From contig NZ_CP033460.1 of the NCBI RefSeq assembly GCF_003718735.1, positions 806,001 through 870,000 on the forward strand: DNA of 64,000 bases, read 5' to 3'. How positions within the stretch are numbered: the first letter of the stretch is position 1; each line of letters opens with the position of its first letter. The DNA is from Staphylococcus debuckii. Lineage in GTDB: Bacteria; Bacillota; Bacilli; Staphylococcales; Staphylococcaceae. A program made the translations under genes and the position numbers. The notes under the pieces were generated by a model. That model ran no database searches and was not told the origin of the DNA. It worked only from the letters and a program-made list of their open reading frames with translations. This document shows positions 42,066 to 50,383 of this stretch, piece by piece.

Positions 42066-43010
42066 ATGAGTTTTGCATCAGACATGAAAAACGAATTAAC
42101 AAGAATAGATGTCGATGAAAAAAATGCGCGGGCTGAATTAAGCGCCTTGATACGTATGAATGGAGCGCTCAGTTTATCTAATCAGCAATTTGTGATTAAT
42201 GTACAAACTGAAAATGCTACAACTGCAAGACGTATCTATTCTTTAATCAAAAAAGTTTTTAATATTGAGGTAGAAATCCTTGTTCGTAAGAAAATGAAAT
42301 TAAAGAAAAATAATATCTATATTTGTCGTACAAAGGTAAAATCTAAAGAAATTTTGGATGAGTTAGGAATATTGAAAGATGGCGTTTTTACCCATGCGAT
42401 TGCACCAGAAATGATTCAAGATGATGATATGAAGCGCAGTTATCTCAGAGGTGCCTTTTTAGCGGGTGGGTCTGTAAATAATCCTGAAACTTCATCTTAT
42501 CATTTAGAAATCTTTTCTTTATATGAGAATCATTCAGAAGGATTAACTGAATTAATGAATGAATATGATTTGAATGCTAAACATCTCGAACGAAAGAAAG
42601 GCAGTATCGTTTATTTGAAGGAAGCGGAAAAAATCTCGGATTTCTTGAGTTTGATAGGAGGCTATCAAGCAATGCTGAAATTTGAAGATGTACGCATTGT
42701 GCGTGATATGCGCAACTCTGTTAACCGGTTAGTCAACTGTGAAACAGCAAATTTAAATAAAACAGTAAGTGCTGCCATGCGCCAAGTTGAAAGCATTCAA
42801 CTGATTGACCAAGAGATTGGAATAGAAAATTTACCAGATCGCTTGAGAGAAATTGCCAAGTTACGTGTAGACAATCAAGATGTGTCCCTCAAAGAATTAG
42901 GTGAGATGGTCTCTACTGGTACGATTTCGAAATCAGGCGTCAATCATCGTTTACGCAAGTTGAATGAGCTGGCAGATAAAATTCGAAGCGGCGAACATAT
43001 CGATATGTAA
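42066..43010 (+). CDS. whiA: DNA-binding protein WhiA
   Basis: 314 residues: an N-terminal degenerate LAGLIDADG-homing-endonuclease fold ([25 protein letters not shown]), and a C-terminal helix-turn-helix ([31 protein letters not shown]). In Firmicutes it affects chromosome segregation and division. AAAGGAATGG precedes the start. Third gene of rapZ-yvcK-whiA. Confidence 0.95.
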   Translation: MSFASDMKNELTRIDVDEKNARAELSALIRMNGALSLSNQQFVINVQTENATTARRIYSLIKKVFNIEVEILVRKKMKLKKNNIYICRTKVKSKEILDELGILKDGVFTHAIAPEMIQDDDMKRSYLRGAFLAGGSVNNPETSSYHLEIFSLYENHSEGLTELMNEYDLNAKHLERKKGSIVYLKEAEKISDFLSLIGGYQAMLKFEDVRIVRDMRNSVNRLVNCETANLNKTVSAAMRQVESIQLIDQEIGIENLPDRLREIAKLRVDNQDVSLKELGEMVSTGTISKSGVNHRLRKLNELADKIRSGEHIDM

Positions 43011-43047
43011 AAAATGGCTGAGACAAATCAATGTCTCAGCCATTTTT
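43011..43047. terminator. Bidirectional terminator between whiA and the MFS gene
   Basis: Perfect stem AAAATGGCTGAGACA / TGTCTCAGCCATTTT with a six-base loop; A run before and T run after allow use on both strands. Confidence 0.92.
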
Positions 43048-43057
43048 ATCTCACGTT

Positions 43058-44233
43058 TTATTCAACAAATTGTGATTTAGGAATGAAGGATGCAATAGCT
43101 AAACCGATAAAGTTAACGATGGATAGAACCACAAACATCATTGTGAATGAAGGTAATTCTAATAATCTTAAAGATAGAATCGGAGCGATTGCTGTTCCAA
43201 TAAACAGCATGAATGTGTTGATTGAAAGGTAGAATCCTTTATCTTTATCTGTTAATAAACCGATTTGTGAAATAACAGATGGGACGGCGAATGCAATTCC
43301 AGCGATAAACGTAACACTGAATGTAGTAATAAGAACTATGTTATGAGTAAGTCCCATTAAGATAATTGAAATGCCGCTTGTGCGCAATGCAATAAGCAAT
43401 ACCTTTTTAACGCCGATGAAATCACTAGCACGTCCTGCTAATAGCGCAAGCACCATACCGATTAAACCAAATAATTTAATAGTTGAAATCATAGTTAAAT
43501 CTGCGTGAATTGCTTTAGATGTTAAAAATTCATTCAATATGGTATACATTGAAACAAATGAAGTGAGGATTGTGAGTGATACAAAGAAACATAACACAAT
43601 ACCTTTATTATCAAAGATGTGTCGCATATTTTTGAAGAACACAGAGAATTTTGTATCTGGTGTATGATATGGACTTTTAGGAATAGTACGTAAGATCCAA
43701 ATAGCTAATAGAATATAAACGACTGTTAAAATAAAGTAGACAATACGCCAGCTCATATGTGCAGCGATAATATCACTTAAGTTCTGTCCGATAACACCGG
43801 ATAACATGAAACTTGTACTAATAAAACTGATTGCAGTAACACGTTTTTTGATTGGGAACACTTCAGTAACATATGTGAGTGATACAGGCGAGAAGCTGGC
43901 TGCAGCCATACCTTGTAAAACTCTTACTACTAAAAGCAAGATGAAATTATGAATAAATCCAATTGCAAGTGTAGTTAAAGTTAACCCGCATAAACCAATA
44001 AGAATCACTTTTTTCTTACCGAACTTATCTGAAATAATTCCATAGAACATGCAGCTGACTGAATAAGAAATAGAGAATACGACACCAATCAGAGTAGTTG
44101 CACTCTCACTTAAATGAAGTTCTTTACCGATAACAGGCATCAAGGGGATAGCAGAATAAAGGCTGCACATAACTGCAATACCTGTTATAAAGAACACAGT
44201 GGTGATTAAGTTGTAATTAAACTTTTGCTCCAT
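43058..44233 (-). CDS. MFS transporter (DHA1-type)
   Basis: 391 residues with 12 predicted membrane segments. MFS motif A is GIISDKFGKKKVI after helix 2, and the helix 4-5 region VRVLQGMAAASFSPVSLTYVTEVFP is typical of drug:H+ antiporter-like (AraJ/YnfM-type) members. The substrate cannot be read from sequence. Transcribed alone; AAGGTAGG lies before the start. Confidence 0.85.
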   Translation of the reverse strand: MEQKFNYNLITTVFFITGIAVMCSLYSAIPLMPVIGKELHLSESATTLIGVVFSISYSVSCMFYGIISDKFGKKKVILIGLCGLTLTTLAIGFIHNFILLLVVRVLQGMAAASFSPVSLTYVTEVFPIKKRVTAISFISTSFMLSGVIGQNLSDIIAAHMSWRIVYFILTVVYILLAIWILRTIPKSPYHTPDTKFSVFFKNMRHIFDNKGIVLCFFVSLTILTSFVSMYTILNEFLTSKAIHADLTMISTIKLFGLIGMVLALLAGRASDFIGVKKVLLIALRTSGISIILMGLTHNIVLITTFSVTFIAGIAFAVPSVISQIGLLTDKDKGFYLSINTFMLFIGTAIAPILSLRLLELPSFTMMFVVLSIVNFIGLAIASFIPKSQFVE

Positions 44234-44510
44234 TACAAACCTACCTTTCTTTAAATAATTAATATGAAGGAAAATTGTTTAATAGGAATTTCAAAATTTA
44301 CATAAAGAAATAGGGACAAATGTTTCAACACGTCCCATTACTTATGCAAAATGCTCAAAAGATGGCAATATGTCATCGAGCACAAACAGGGAATTGGACA
44401 TAATTTCTGTCTACTCCCATCATCTTTAAAATGCAATTTTAATTTTAACACATGAAACTTAAATTAAAACGGGTTTGCTCAATATAAAAATATTGTGAAA
44501 AATCAGTAGA
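44234..44510. other. Gap between two minus-strand transporter genes
   Basis: No gene. A small GGGAC/GTCCC hairpin lies at 44313-44336. A second, imperfect hairpin, GGGAATTGGACA with TCTGTCTACTCCC, is near 44390-44418. Both resemble the GGGACA...TGTC element family. The MFS promoter (minus) must lie near 44250-44330. Confidence 0.4.
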
Positions 44511-44551
44511 AAAAATATAAAACCGATGGAAATAGAGATCAATTCCATCGG
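44511..44551 (-). terminator. Terminator of brnQ
   Basis: CCGATGGAA pairs with TTCCATCGG; read on the minus strand it runs into TTTTATATTTTTT. Confidence 0.85.
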
Positions 44552-44584
44552 CTTCATGACGAGATTAAAATTATATTCGATTAT

Positions 44585-45910
44585 TTAAACTTTCTGTGCT
44601 TCAGTACGATGTGATGGTTTATTATTTCGATTTCTCATAAAGTCGATAATAATACCGATAAATGTTAATACTAAGAATGGATATAACCAAGCTAATCCTT
44701 GTCCAGACAAAGGCAATGCTTGATATAAACTGTTTAAAGGCTTAATTAATTTAAAAGTATTAAAAATCTCAAGTACTGAGATAATCAATGTTGAAATAGT
44801 TGGCAGTATATATGCAACTTTTAAATGTGTAGGTATCACAATAGCAATTAACGAAATTAATACTAACACAATAGAAATTGGATAAATAAATGTGAGTAAT
44901 GGTACAGCAATTTGCAAAATCATATTTAACCCTAAAGTTGAAATTAAGAATCCGACTAGTGAAAAAACAATAACATAGGTTTTATATGAAATTTTAGGAA
45001 ATTTCTTCATTCCAAATGCTGAGCTTGCGTTGACGAGTCCGATACATGTCGTTAAACATGCTAGAATAACGATAACCCCAAATAATATATTGCCGAAAGC
45101 TCCAAATAATCTGACTGAGTTATAAGTTAGGATACTCGCACCATTTTTAAATCCTGGCTTGCTTGTAGTGATACCAAGATAGGCAAGTGAAAAGTAAATG
45201 ATCGTTAATAAAACAGCTGAAATCAAACCTGCTAAAATCACATTTTTAACAATCTTCTTACTATCTGAAATGCCCGCTAGTTTGAAACTTTGTACAATAA
45301 CAACTGAGAAGGCGAGTGCAGCCACTAAATCCATTGTGTAATAACCTTCTAAGATACCTGAAACTAATGGCGCTTGAGCGTATTTACCTTGTGGTTCGCC
45401 GACTTTGCCTTCTGGGTGAATAATAGCCGCTACACAAAGTGCTCCAATAACTAGTAATAATGCTGGAGTCAGAACTTTTCCTAAATTATCTACCATTCTA
45501 TTAGGATATAAAGCAATTAATCCTACTATTATAAAGAATACCAGCGAAAACCCGACTAATGTCCAAGTGTTATGGACAGGAATAATAGATTTAGCGCCGA
45601 TTTCATATGCGACATTTGCAGCACGCGGAATGCCATAAAGCGCTCCAATAGATAAATAAATACAGACTGCAAAAATAAATCCAAACTTTGGATGAACACG
45701 ATTACCTATAAATTCTACACCGCCGTCATAATAGGCGATGACGATAACTGTTATGTATGGCATTAAAATACCGGTAATTGCAAATCCAGTCATACCAGCC
45801 CACATATTCCCCTGTGCGGTATAACCTAACATTGGTGGAAATATCAAGTTGCCGGCCCCGAAAAATAGCGAGAACAACATTAAACCTGATACTAATATTA
45901 CTTTTTTCAT
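44585..45910 (-). CDS. brnQ: Branched-chain amino acid transporter BrnQ
   Basis: 441 residues with about 12 spans, LIVCS family, sodium-coupled uptake of Leu, Ile and Val. Family motif MLFSLFFGAGNLIFPPMLG is at the N terminus. The frame opens seven codons earlier, but the ATG at 45910 follows GGGAGGTTC and gives the usual start MKKVILVSG. A CodY box lies 38 bases upstream. S. aureus has several BrnQ paralogs; which one this is cannot be told here. Confidence 0.93.
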   Translation of the reverse strand: MKKVILVSGLMLFSLFFGAGNLIFPPMLGYTAQGNMWAGMTGFAITGILMPYITVIVIAYYDGGVEFIGNRVHPKFGFIFAVCIYLSIGALYGIPRAANVAYEIGAKSIIPVHNTWTLVGFSLVFFIIVGLIALYPNRMVDNLGKVLTPALLLVIGALCVAAIIHPEGKVGEPQGKYAQAPLVSGILEGYYTMDLVAALAFSVVIVQSFKLAGISDSKKIVKNVILAGLISAVLLTIIYFSLAYLGITTSKPGFKNGASILTYNSVRLFGAFGNILFGVIVILACLTTCIGLVNASSAFGMKKFPKISYKTYVIVFSLVGFLISTLGLNMILQIAVPLLTFIYPISIVLVLISLIAIVIPTHLKVAYILPTISTLIISVLEIFNTFKLIKPLNSLYQALPLSGQGLAWLYPFLVLTFIGIIIDFMRNRNNKPSHRTEAQKV

Positions 45911-45947
45911 TTGAACCTCCCGAAAAATCAAGAAACAATATTTACTA

Positions 45948-45962
45948 AAATTTCTGAATATT
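45948..45962. promoter_or_regulatory. CodY box upstream of brnQ
   Basis: AAATTTCTGAATATT matches the CodY motif AATTTTCWGAAAATT at 13 of 15 positions. CodY represses amino acid uptake genes when branched-chain amino acids and GTP are plentiful, which suits brnQ. Confidence 0.7.
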
Positions 45963-46130
45963 ATCTAATGTTGAAACCTTTCAAATATATAAACTTTAAC
46001 ATAATTCTAACTATTAGCAAAGTTTAAATTGAAAAAATAATATAAAAAGTGATAAATTAAGCAAAAAGGTGCAAATTGAAATGATTATAAAGTGTCAAAA
46101 GTATGAAAATCTTAAGGTGAATTTCTGCAA

Positions 46131-46164
46131 ATAAAAGAAACGCTGAATAATCTATCAGCGTTTC
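46131..46164 (-). terminator. Terminator of the tRNA-Arg gene
   Basis: GAAACGCTGA pairs with TCAGCGTTTC; on the minus strand it is followed by TTTTAT. It lies 35 bases past the tRNA 3' end. Confidence 0.85.
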
Positions 46165-46199
46165 TGGTTAATAAGTATTAATGAATATTAGTTATTGAA

Positions 46200-46271
46200 C
46201 CCCCTCGGAGGGAATCGAACCCCCATTTTAAGAACCGGAATCTTACGTGTTATCCATTACACTACGAGGGG
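46200..46271 (-). tRNA. tRNA-Arg (anticodon CCG)
   Basis: Cloverleaf on the minus strand: acceptor CCCCTCG / CGAGGGG, D-stem GTGT / ACAC, anticodon stem TAAGA / TCTTA with loop TTCCGGT (anticodon CCG, reads CGG), T-loop TTCGATT. Discriminator base G; CCA is not encoded. It stands alone, divergent from clpP, as in S. aureus. Confidence 0.95.
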
Positions 46272-46354
46272 TAAATATTAACAGACAATTAATAGTGTAC
46301 CTTTAACCGACTATAGGGTCAATATGGAGAAAGAAATAAAAAGTGAGTATAATT

Positions 46355-46371
46355 TTTGACCATTTTTGACT
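46355..46371. promoter_or_regulatory. CtsR operator upstream of clpP
   Basis: TTTGACC-ATT-TTTGACT is the reverse of the CtsR heptad repeat GGTCAAA-N3-GGTCAAA with one mismatch. It overlaps the -35 hexamer of the clpP promoter, so CtsR should repress clpP until heat or protein stress. Confidence 0.9.
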
Positions 46372-46384
46372 TTTAGGTTAAAAT
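46356..46384 (+). promoter_or_regulatory. clpP promoter
   Basis: TTGACC at 46356-46361, 17 bases, TAAAAT at 46379-46384. Confidence 0.8.
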
Positions 46385-46419
46385 ATAGTTAATTCATAAA
46401 AGTACAAGGAGGAAATGTA

Positions 46420-47004
46420 ATGAATTTAATTCCTACAGTAATTGAAACAACTAATCGCGGAGAACGCGCTTATGACATCTATTCAAGATTATTAAAAGAC
46501 CGTATTATCATGTTAGGTTCAGCGATTGATGATAACGTAGCAAACTCAATCGTATCACAATTGTTATTCTTACAAGCTCAAGATGCTGAGAAAGACATTT
46601 ATTTATATATCAACTCACCAGGCGGCAGCGTAACAGCTGGATTTGCAATTTATGACACAATTCAACATATTAAACCAGATGTACAAACAATCTGCATCGG
46701 TATGGCCGCTTCAATGGGTTCATTCTTACTAGCAGCTGGTGCAAAAGGCAAACGTTTCGCGTTACCAAACGCTGAAGTTATGATTCACCAACCACTAGGC
46801 GGCGCGCAAGGTCAAGCAACTGAAATTGAAATCGCTGCTACTCATATCTTAAAAACACGTGCTAAATTGAATAAAATTTTAGCTGAACGTACTGGTCAAT
46901 CAATCGAACAAATTGAAAAAGATACAGATCGTGATAATTTCTTAACAGCAGATGAAGCTAAAGAATACGGTCTAATTGATGAAGTAATGCAACCAGAAAA
47001 ATAA
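46420..47004 (+). CDS. clpP: ATP-dependent Clp protease proteolytic subunit
   Basis: Serine protease that forms the 14-subunit barrel used by ClpX and ClpC. 194 residues. Catalytic triad: Ser98 (GMAASMGSF), His123 (VMIHQPLGG) and Asp172 (DTDRDNF). Very strong AAGGAGGAAA ribosome-binding site. CtsR-type control upstream. It works with tmRNA/SmpB (62 kb) in clearing tagged proteins. Confidence 0.98.
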   Translation: MNLIPTVIETTNRGERAYDIYSRLLKDRIIMLGSAIDDNVANSIVSQLLFLQAQDAEKDIYLYINSPGGSVTAGFAIYDTIQHIKPDVQTICIGMAASMGSFLLAAGAKGKRFALPNAEVMIHQPLGGAQGQATEIEIAATHILKTRAKLNKILAERTGQSIEQIEKDTDRDNFLTADEAKEYGLIDEVMQPEK

Positions 47005-47020
47005 TATACTGATATAAGAA

Positions 47021-47068
47021 CGAAACAAGGGCGGAGACAAAATGTTGTCTCCGCCCTTGTTTCGTTTG
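47021..47068. terminator. Perfect bidirectional terminator between clpP and the convergent small gene
   Basis: Perfect 20-base arms: CGAAACAAGG, then GCGGAGACAA, against the exact complement at 47045-47064, with loop AATG. GAGACAA...TTGTCTC is the core of the recurring element family. Confidence 0.95.
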
Positions 47069-47069
47069 C

Positions 47070-47261
47070 TTAATGTTTATTGCGGTTTCTTTTCAAATAT
47101 TTCATCAGTACGCTCACCAATATTACGATACCTACTAAGAGGTACAAGATAGCAATAAAGATTGATGGAGCTTGGGTCGTCATGGCGAAACTTCCGATAC
47201 ATATTAAAAGAATACCAGCAATTGCTAATAATGATTGAGTTAAAATGTCGTTCTTATCCAC
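47070..47261 (-). CDS. Small two-span membrane protein, unknown function
   Basis: 63 residues with two hydrophobic segments (about 9-28 and 33-53) and a basic tail KYLKRNRNKH. The start is GTG, with AAGGTGG six bases before it on the minus strand. No family recognised. Convergent with clpP and followed by the perfect terminator, which supports it being a real gene. Confidence 0.65.
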   Translation of the reverse strand: MDKNDILTQSLLAIAGILLICIGSFAMTTQAPSIFIAILYLLVGIVILVSVLMKYLKRNRNKH

Positions 47262-47345
47262 AAATCCACCTTCGTTCTAACCACGTGGCTGACATTCATC
47301 AGTCAGGAATTTCTTAATTAAATACTACTTTAAATGAGTAGTTGA

Positions 47346-48248
47346 TTATTCGTGCACTAAATTATCTAGTGCAGCTTTTAAATTTGGATAAGCAAAATCG
47401 AATCCTCGTGCTTGCAAGCGATTCGGAATTGCTTTTTGTGTATCTAAGATGATTGTAGCACGTTGACCTAACACTAATCTCAAGACTAAACTAGGCGCCC
47501 ATGTTTCATGAGGTTTGTGCATTTCTCTAGCCAGTGTATATCCGAAAAGATTTTGTCTTTCAGAGACAGGAGCAGTGAGGTTGAATACACCCTCAGCATT
47601 TGAATCGTGAATTAAAAATAGAATAGCACGTGTTAAGTCAGTGATGTGAATCCAAGAATACCATTGGAAGCCTGTGCCTAATTTGCCTCCAAAGTAAAAT
47701 CTGTATGGAAGTTCCATAGTAGGAAGGGCGCCGCCTTCATCTGAAAGAATCATGCCGAATCGTCCAATTACGACTCTTGTACCTAATTTTTCAAATTTAC
47801 GTGCAAATCGCTCCCATTGATAAGTAATATCTGAAAGAAAATCATGAGGATCGCATTTAGAAAGTTCTGTATAAGTTCTATGGAAATCAGGTCGATAATA
47901 ACCCACAGCACTTGCGTTAAATAAGACAGACGGATGCGTATTCTTATGCTCGAATAATTCGTAAAGTGCTTGAGTCGAACGAATGCGGCTCAACATTAGA
48001 GTACGTTTATAATCTTCAGTCCAACGATTATTTAATGAAGCACCAGCGAGATTGATTACAATATCGATATGATTAGGTACTTTGTCTTCCCATCCATCTT
48101 TATTCCAATTAACATAAGTAATCTTATTGTCTAAGCTATGACGATCTTGTCGAGTGAGAATAGTAATATGCGAATCAGTATTATAGATAGCATCTACTAA
48201 ATGACTACCTACTAAACCTGTACCACCTGTGATTAAATACTCTTTCAT
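47346..48248 (-). CDS. TIGR01777-family SDR epimerase (YfcH-like)
   Basis: 300 residues, extended short-chain dehydrogenase fold: NAD(P)-binding [16 protein letters not shown] at the start, [19 protein letters not shown] (family YG-like site), and the C-terminal DUF1731-like part ([37 protein letters not shown]). Often called a cell-division-inhibitor homologue, but no function is proven. A GTG start at 48257 is possible on paper but sits in the ribosome-binding site AGAGGTGG; 48248 is preferred. Confidence 0.88.
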   Translation of the reverse strand: MKEYLITGGTGLVGSHLVDAIYNTDSHITILTRQDRHSLDNKITYVNWNKDGWEDKVPNHIDIVINLAGASLNNRWTEDYKRTLMLSRIRSTQALYELFEHKNTHPSVLFNASAVGYYRPDFHRTYTELSKCDPHDFLSDITYQWERFARKFEKLGTRVVIGRFGMILSDEGGALPTMELPYRFYFGGKLGTGFQWYSWIHITDLTRAILFLIHDSNAEGVFNLTAPVSERQNLFGYTLAREMHKPHETWAPSLVLRLVLGQRATIILDTQKAIPNRLQARGFDFAYPNLKAALDNLVHE

Positions 48249-48409
48249 TTTAGCCACCTCTTTTTTAATATACGTAGTTCTACTTCATTTCTTATATAGA
48301 CAATATTCATTCTAAATATTCATTGATTATTCAATGTTTAGCCATTAATATGTCAATAAAATCTTAATAGAAGTATTTAAAACAAATACAGAAAAGTTAT
48401 AATGAAAGT

Positions 48410-48538
48410 ACCTTCGGAAATTAATTAAACATCTCTTAATTAAAAACAGTATACCCCATAATATACATGCGAAGGTGAAATTTTGACTCCCTTTAGTATT
48501 GGGCCTATGCGAGAAACGTATAGGTCCATTATTTTTTT
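48410..48538 (+). ncRNA. Candidate small RNA (possible RsaH-like) with intrinsic terminator
   Basis: A TATAAT at 48398-48403 (weak -35) is followed by about 90 bases with no ORF and then a rho-independent hairpin, GGGCCTATGCG / CGTATAGGTCC, with T7. Unpaired C-rich spots TACCCC (48454) and CTCCC (48487-48491) resemble the UCCC seed shared by several staphylococcal Rsa RNAs. From memory, S. aureus RsaH (about 120 bases) lies in this interval after the YfcH-like gene; I could not check that. The remaining parts of 48249-48397 show no gene. Confidence 0.55.
48501..48538 (+). terminator. Terminator of the candidate small RNA
   Basis: Stem GGGCCTATGCG / CGTATAGGTCC, GAGAAA-type loop, tail ATTATTTTTTT. 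There is no protein gene upstream on this strand for it to serve, which is the main argument for an RNA gene. Confidence 0.8.
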
Positions 48539-48551
48539 AGGAGATAATGAT

Positions 48552-48608
48552 ATGAATTTCATTATAACAATCTTTCGGAAGTTAATCATCTGTACACCCT
48601 GTGCATGA
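48552..48608 (+). CDS. Possible 18-residue peptide after the small RNA terminator
   Basis: ATG at 48552 with a very good AGGAG eight bases ahead, then codons for MNFIITIFRKLIICTPCA and a stop. The product is hydrophobic with two basic residues. The ribosome-binding site overlaps the T run of the small RNA terminator, so it would only be translated on read-through. No similarity recognised; chance ORF is quite possible. Confidence 0.25.
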   Translation: MNFIITIFRKLIICTPCA

Positions 48609-48825
48609 AAATACTTGTTGCACATCTATATTGATAAAGTGAATATTAAATTCAGATTAATATCGACTCATTTCCTCGCAAAATGATGTATATATCATTG
48701 GAAAATGTTATGATTAGTTAATGAAAACTATGAAAATAACAATTCAATTGGGTATATAAAAAATAAATTGCAAAATATCTTAATGTGTAGATTATTAGGA
48801 ATTGAATTCGGAAAGAGGAGAGCAC

Positions 48826-49770
48826 ATGTCTAATAAAAATCGAAATGATTTTGGCAAGCCGCCTAAAAATAAAATGAGCAGCCTCGCGAAAATTGTGAGT
48901 GCTATTATTGTTGTTATTTTATTATTCACGCTTGCATTTGCCACTTTCGCATTTGTGGATCACTCTAAGAAAGGCAGCGAGAGATTAAGTCAGGAACAGA
49001 AAAAAGAAAAACAAGAAAAGCAAGATAAAAAAGAGAAAAAAGAACGTGAAGAGAAAAAGAAAAAAGAAGAACAGAAACGAAAAGAAAAAGAACAAAAAGA
49101 ACAACAAGAACAAGAGTGGGCCGATCAACAAGCTGCAGAACAACAAAGACAAAATAATATAAACGCACAACGAGAACAAACCGCTCGACAAGAGGAACAA
49201 AATAGAAAAGCTCAAAAACAACAGTCTGCAAACAACAAAGCACAACAAGATAAGCAACAAGAACAAGCGCGTAAAGATCAAGAAGCGGCTAAAAAGCAAG
49301 CTGAAAATCAACAAAAGCAAAATGATGAAGTAGCAAAAGAGCGTCAGCAAAAGGCGAAAGAACAAGCTGACAAAGCAATGGAACAACAAAAAGCGAAAGA
49401 ACAGGAAAATCAGCAAAGACAGCAAGAACAGCAGAAAGCACAACAAGAACAAGCGAATAAACAACGTCAGCAAGATCAGCAAAAATCTAACCAACAACAA
49501 AATCAACAACAGAGCAAACCTCAGCAGAATACCCAGAATCAACAGTCAAATAATAAGCCCAGGCCAGGGCAAGGACAACAATCAACAGTAGACAATCCAC
49601 CAAAAAGCAATCCATCTAATGCACAACCATCAAATAATTCTAATGCAACACAAAATAGACAGACACCTTCAAATCAAGGTAATAGTAGTGGTGCTCAGTC
49701 GAATAAATCTAATCAAAGTACTCAATCTAATAATACTAATAATAGTAACAACACATCATCACAACGATAA
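48826..49770 (+). CDS. Membrane-anchored Lys/Glu/Gln-rich low-complexity protein
   Basis: 314 residues, unknown family. Residues 1-25 are basic cytoplasmic, about 27-47 form a single hydrophobic segment (AKIVSAIIVVILLFTLAFATF), so the rest should lie outside. Residues 55-110 are Lys/Glu repeats and 110-230 are Gln/Lys/Ala/Glu repeats, both probably coiled coil; 230-314 is Asn/Gln/Ser/Pro-rich and likely disordered. No sorting motif (LPXTG) and no enzyme domain. I chose the ATG at 48826, after AGAGGAG, over a weaker upstream start. It may span or bind the cell wall; that is inference. Confidence 0.75.
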   Translation: MSNKNRNDFGKPPKNKMSSLAKIVSAIIVVILLFTLAFATFAFVDHSKKGSERLSQEQKKEKQEKQDKKEKKEREEKKKKEEQKRKEKEQKEQQEQEWADQQAAEQQRQNNINAQREQTARQEEQNRKAQKQQSANNKAQQDKQQEQARKDQEAAKKQAENQQKQNDEVAKERQQKAKEQADKAMEQQKAKEQENQQRQQEQQKAQQEQANKQRQQDQQKSNQQQNQQQSKPQQNTQNQQSNNKPRPGQGQQSTVDNPPKSNPSNAQPSNNSNATQNRQTPSNQGNSSGAQSNKSNQSTQSNNTNNSNNTSSQR

Positions 49771-49787
49771 TATTTGCGTTGAATTAT

Positions 49788-49842
49788 AAAGCTGAAGTAG
49801 GAGTGGGACAGAAATGATGTCTCAGCCTCTTCAGCTTTTTTA
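49788..49842. terminator. Bidirectional terminator after the low-complexity protein gene
   Basis: AAAGCTGAAG pairs with CTTCAGCTTT around a GGGACAGAAATGATGTCTC element; T6 follows. It ends in the stop codon of the convergent small gene. Confidence 0.88.
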
Positions 49843-50070
49843 ATTTATTAAGTTCAATAACCAAGTAATTAATATAGATATAATGATAAAGAAAGGTAAG
49901 CAACCACAGCCGATAGGGAAACAGCCGCCGAAAGAATAGTATTTAAATCTTCTTTCGTTCTCGAAATGAGTTTGACGATTATCAGAATGATCAGGATGAA
50001 AATATGTGTCGTCTTTGTATCTAGGATCTTTTGGGTCAATAACTTCTGGATTTTTGTTTTCTTCAGACAT
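49840..50070 (-). CDS. Small Cys/Gly-motif membrane protein, unknown function
   Basis: 76 residues: about 45 hydrophilic residues rich in Asp, His, Asn and Arg, then GGCFPIGCGCLPFF leading into one membrane helix to the C terminus (IIISILITWLLNLIN). The three Cys with Gly could be acylated or bind metal at the membrane edge. A good GGAGAATTATA precedes the start on the minus strand. Function unknown. Confidence 0.72.
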   Translation of the reverse strand: MSEENKNPEVIDPKDPRYKDDTYFHPDHSDNRQTHFENERRFKYYSFGGCFPIGCGCLPFFIIISILITWLLNLIN

Positions 50071-50319
50071 GTATATAATTCTCCTTTAATGCATTATTAT
50101 AGTGGTTAACTGGGTATATGAATAATCATAAGAAAAATTGCGTGGAAAATATAGTTTTTAGATGATTTTTCTTATGGTGAAAGGGTATAATATAATTATT
50201 GAGGAACAATTGCATGCAATAGTAAGCTTGGAATTTTATTATAAGCATTTGGACTTGCTTTTTAAATCAGATGATAGTATTATTACAAATGTAAGAGATG
50301 TTATTTTTTTGCCCCACCT

Positions 50320-50334
50320 GGGACTTAAAATGTC
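50320..50334. promoter_or_regulatory. Candidate CggR/GapR operator
   Basis: GGGACTTAAAATGTC fits the GGGAC-N6-TGTC half of the B. subtilis CggR operator exactly. The expected second half right after it is badly degenerate. It overlaps a TAAAAT that could be the -10. Located 50 bases upstream of the gapR start, the expected site. The rest of 50071-50319 holds no gene. Confidence 0.55.
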
Positions 50335-50383
50335 AAAGTGTGGTTGCATGCTGACCCTTAAAGATATAGAGGAGGAAATAGTA

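Noticed and set aside
48440..48625. 61-codon minus-strand frame in the small RNA region
   Set aside because: It runs antisense through a terminator hairpin and has no good ribosome-binding site; the plus-strand promoter and terminator explain the region better.
48965..49542. Long Leu/Phe/Val-rich minus-strand frames antisense to the low-complexity gene
   Set aside because: They are the mirror of Lys/Glu/Gln codons (AAA, GAA, CAA read as TTT, TTC, TTG); not real membrane proteins.
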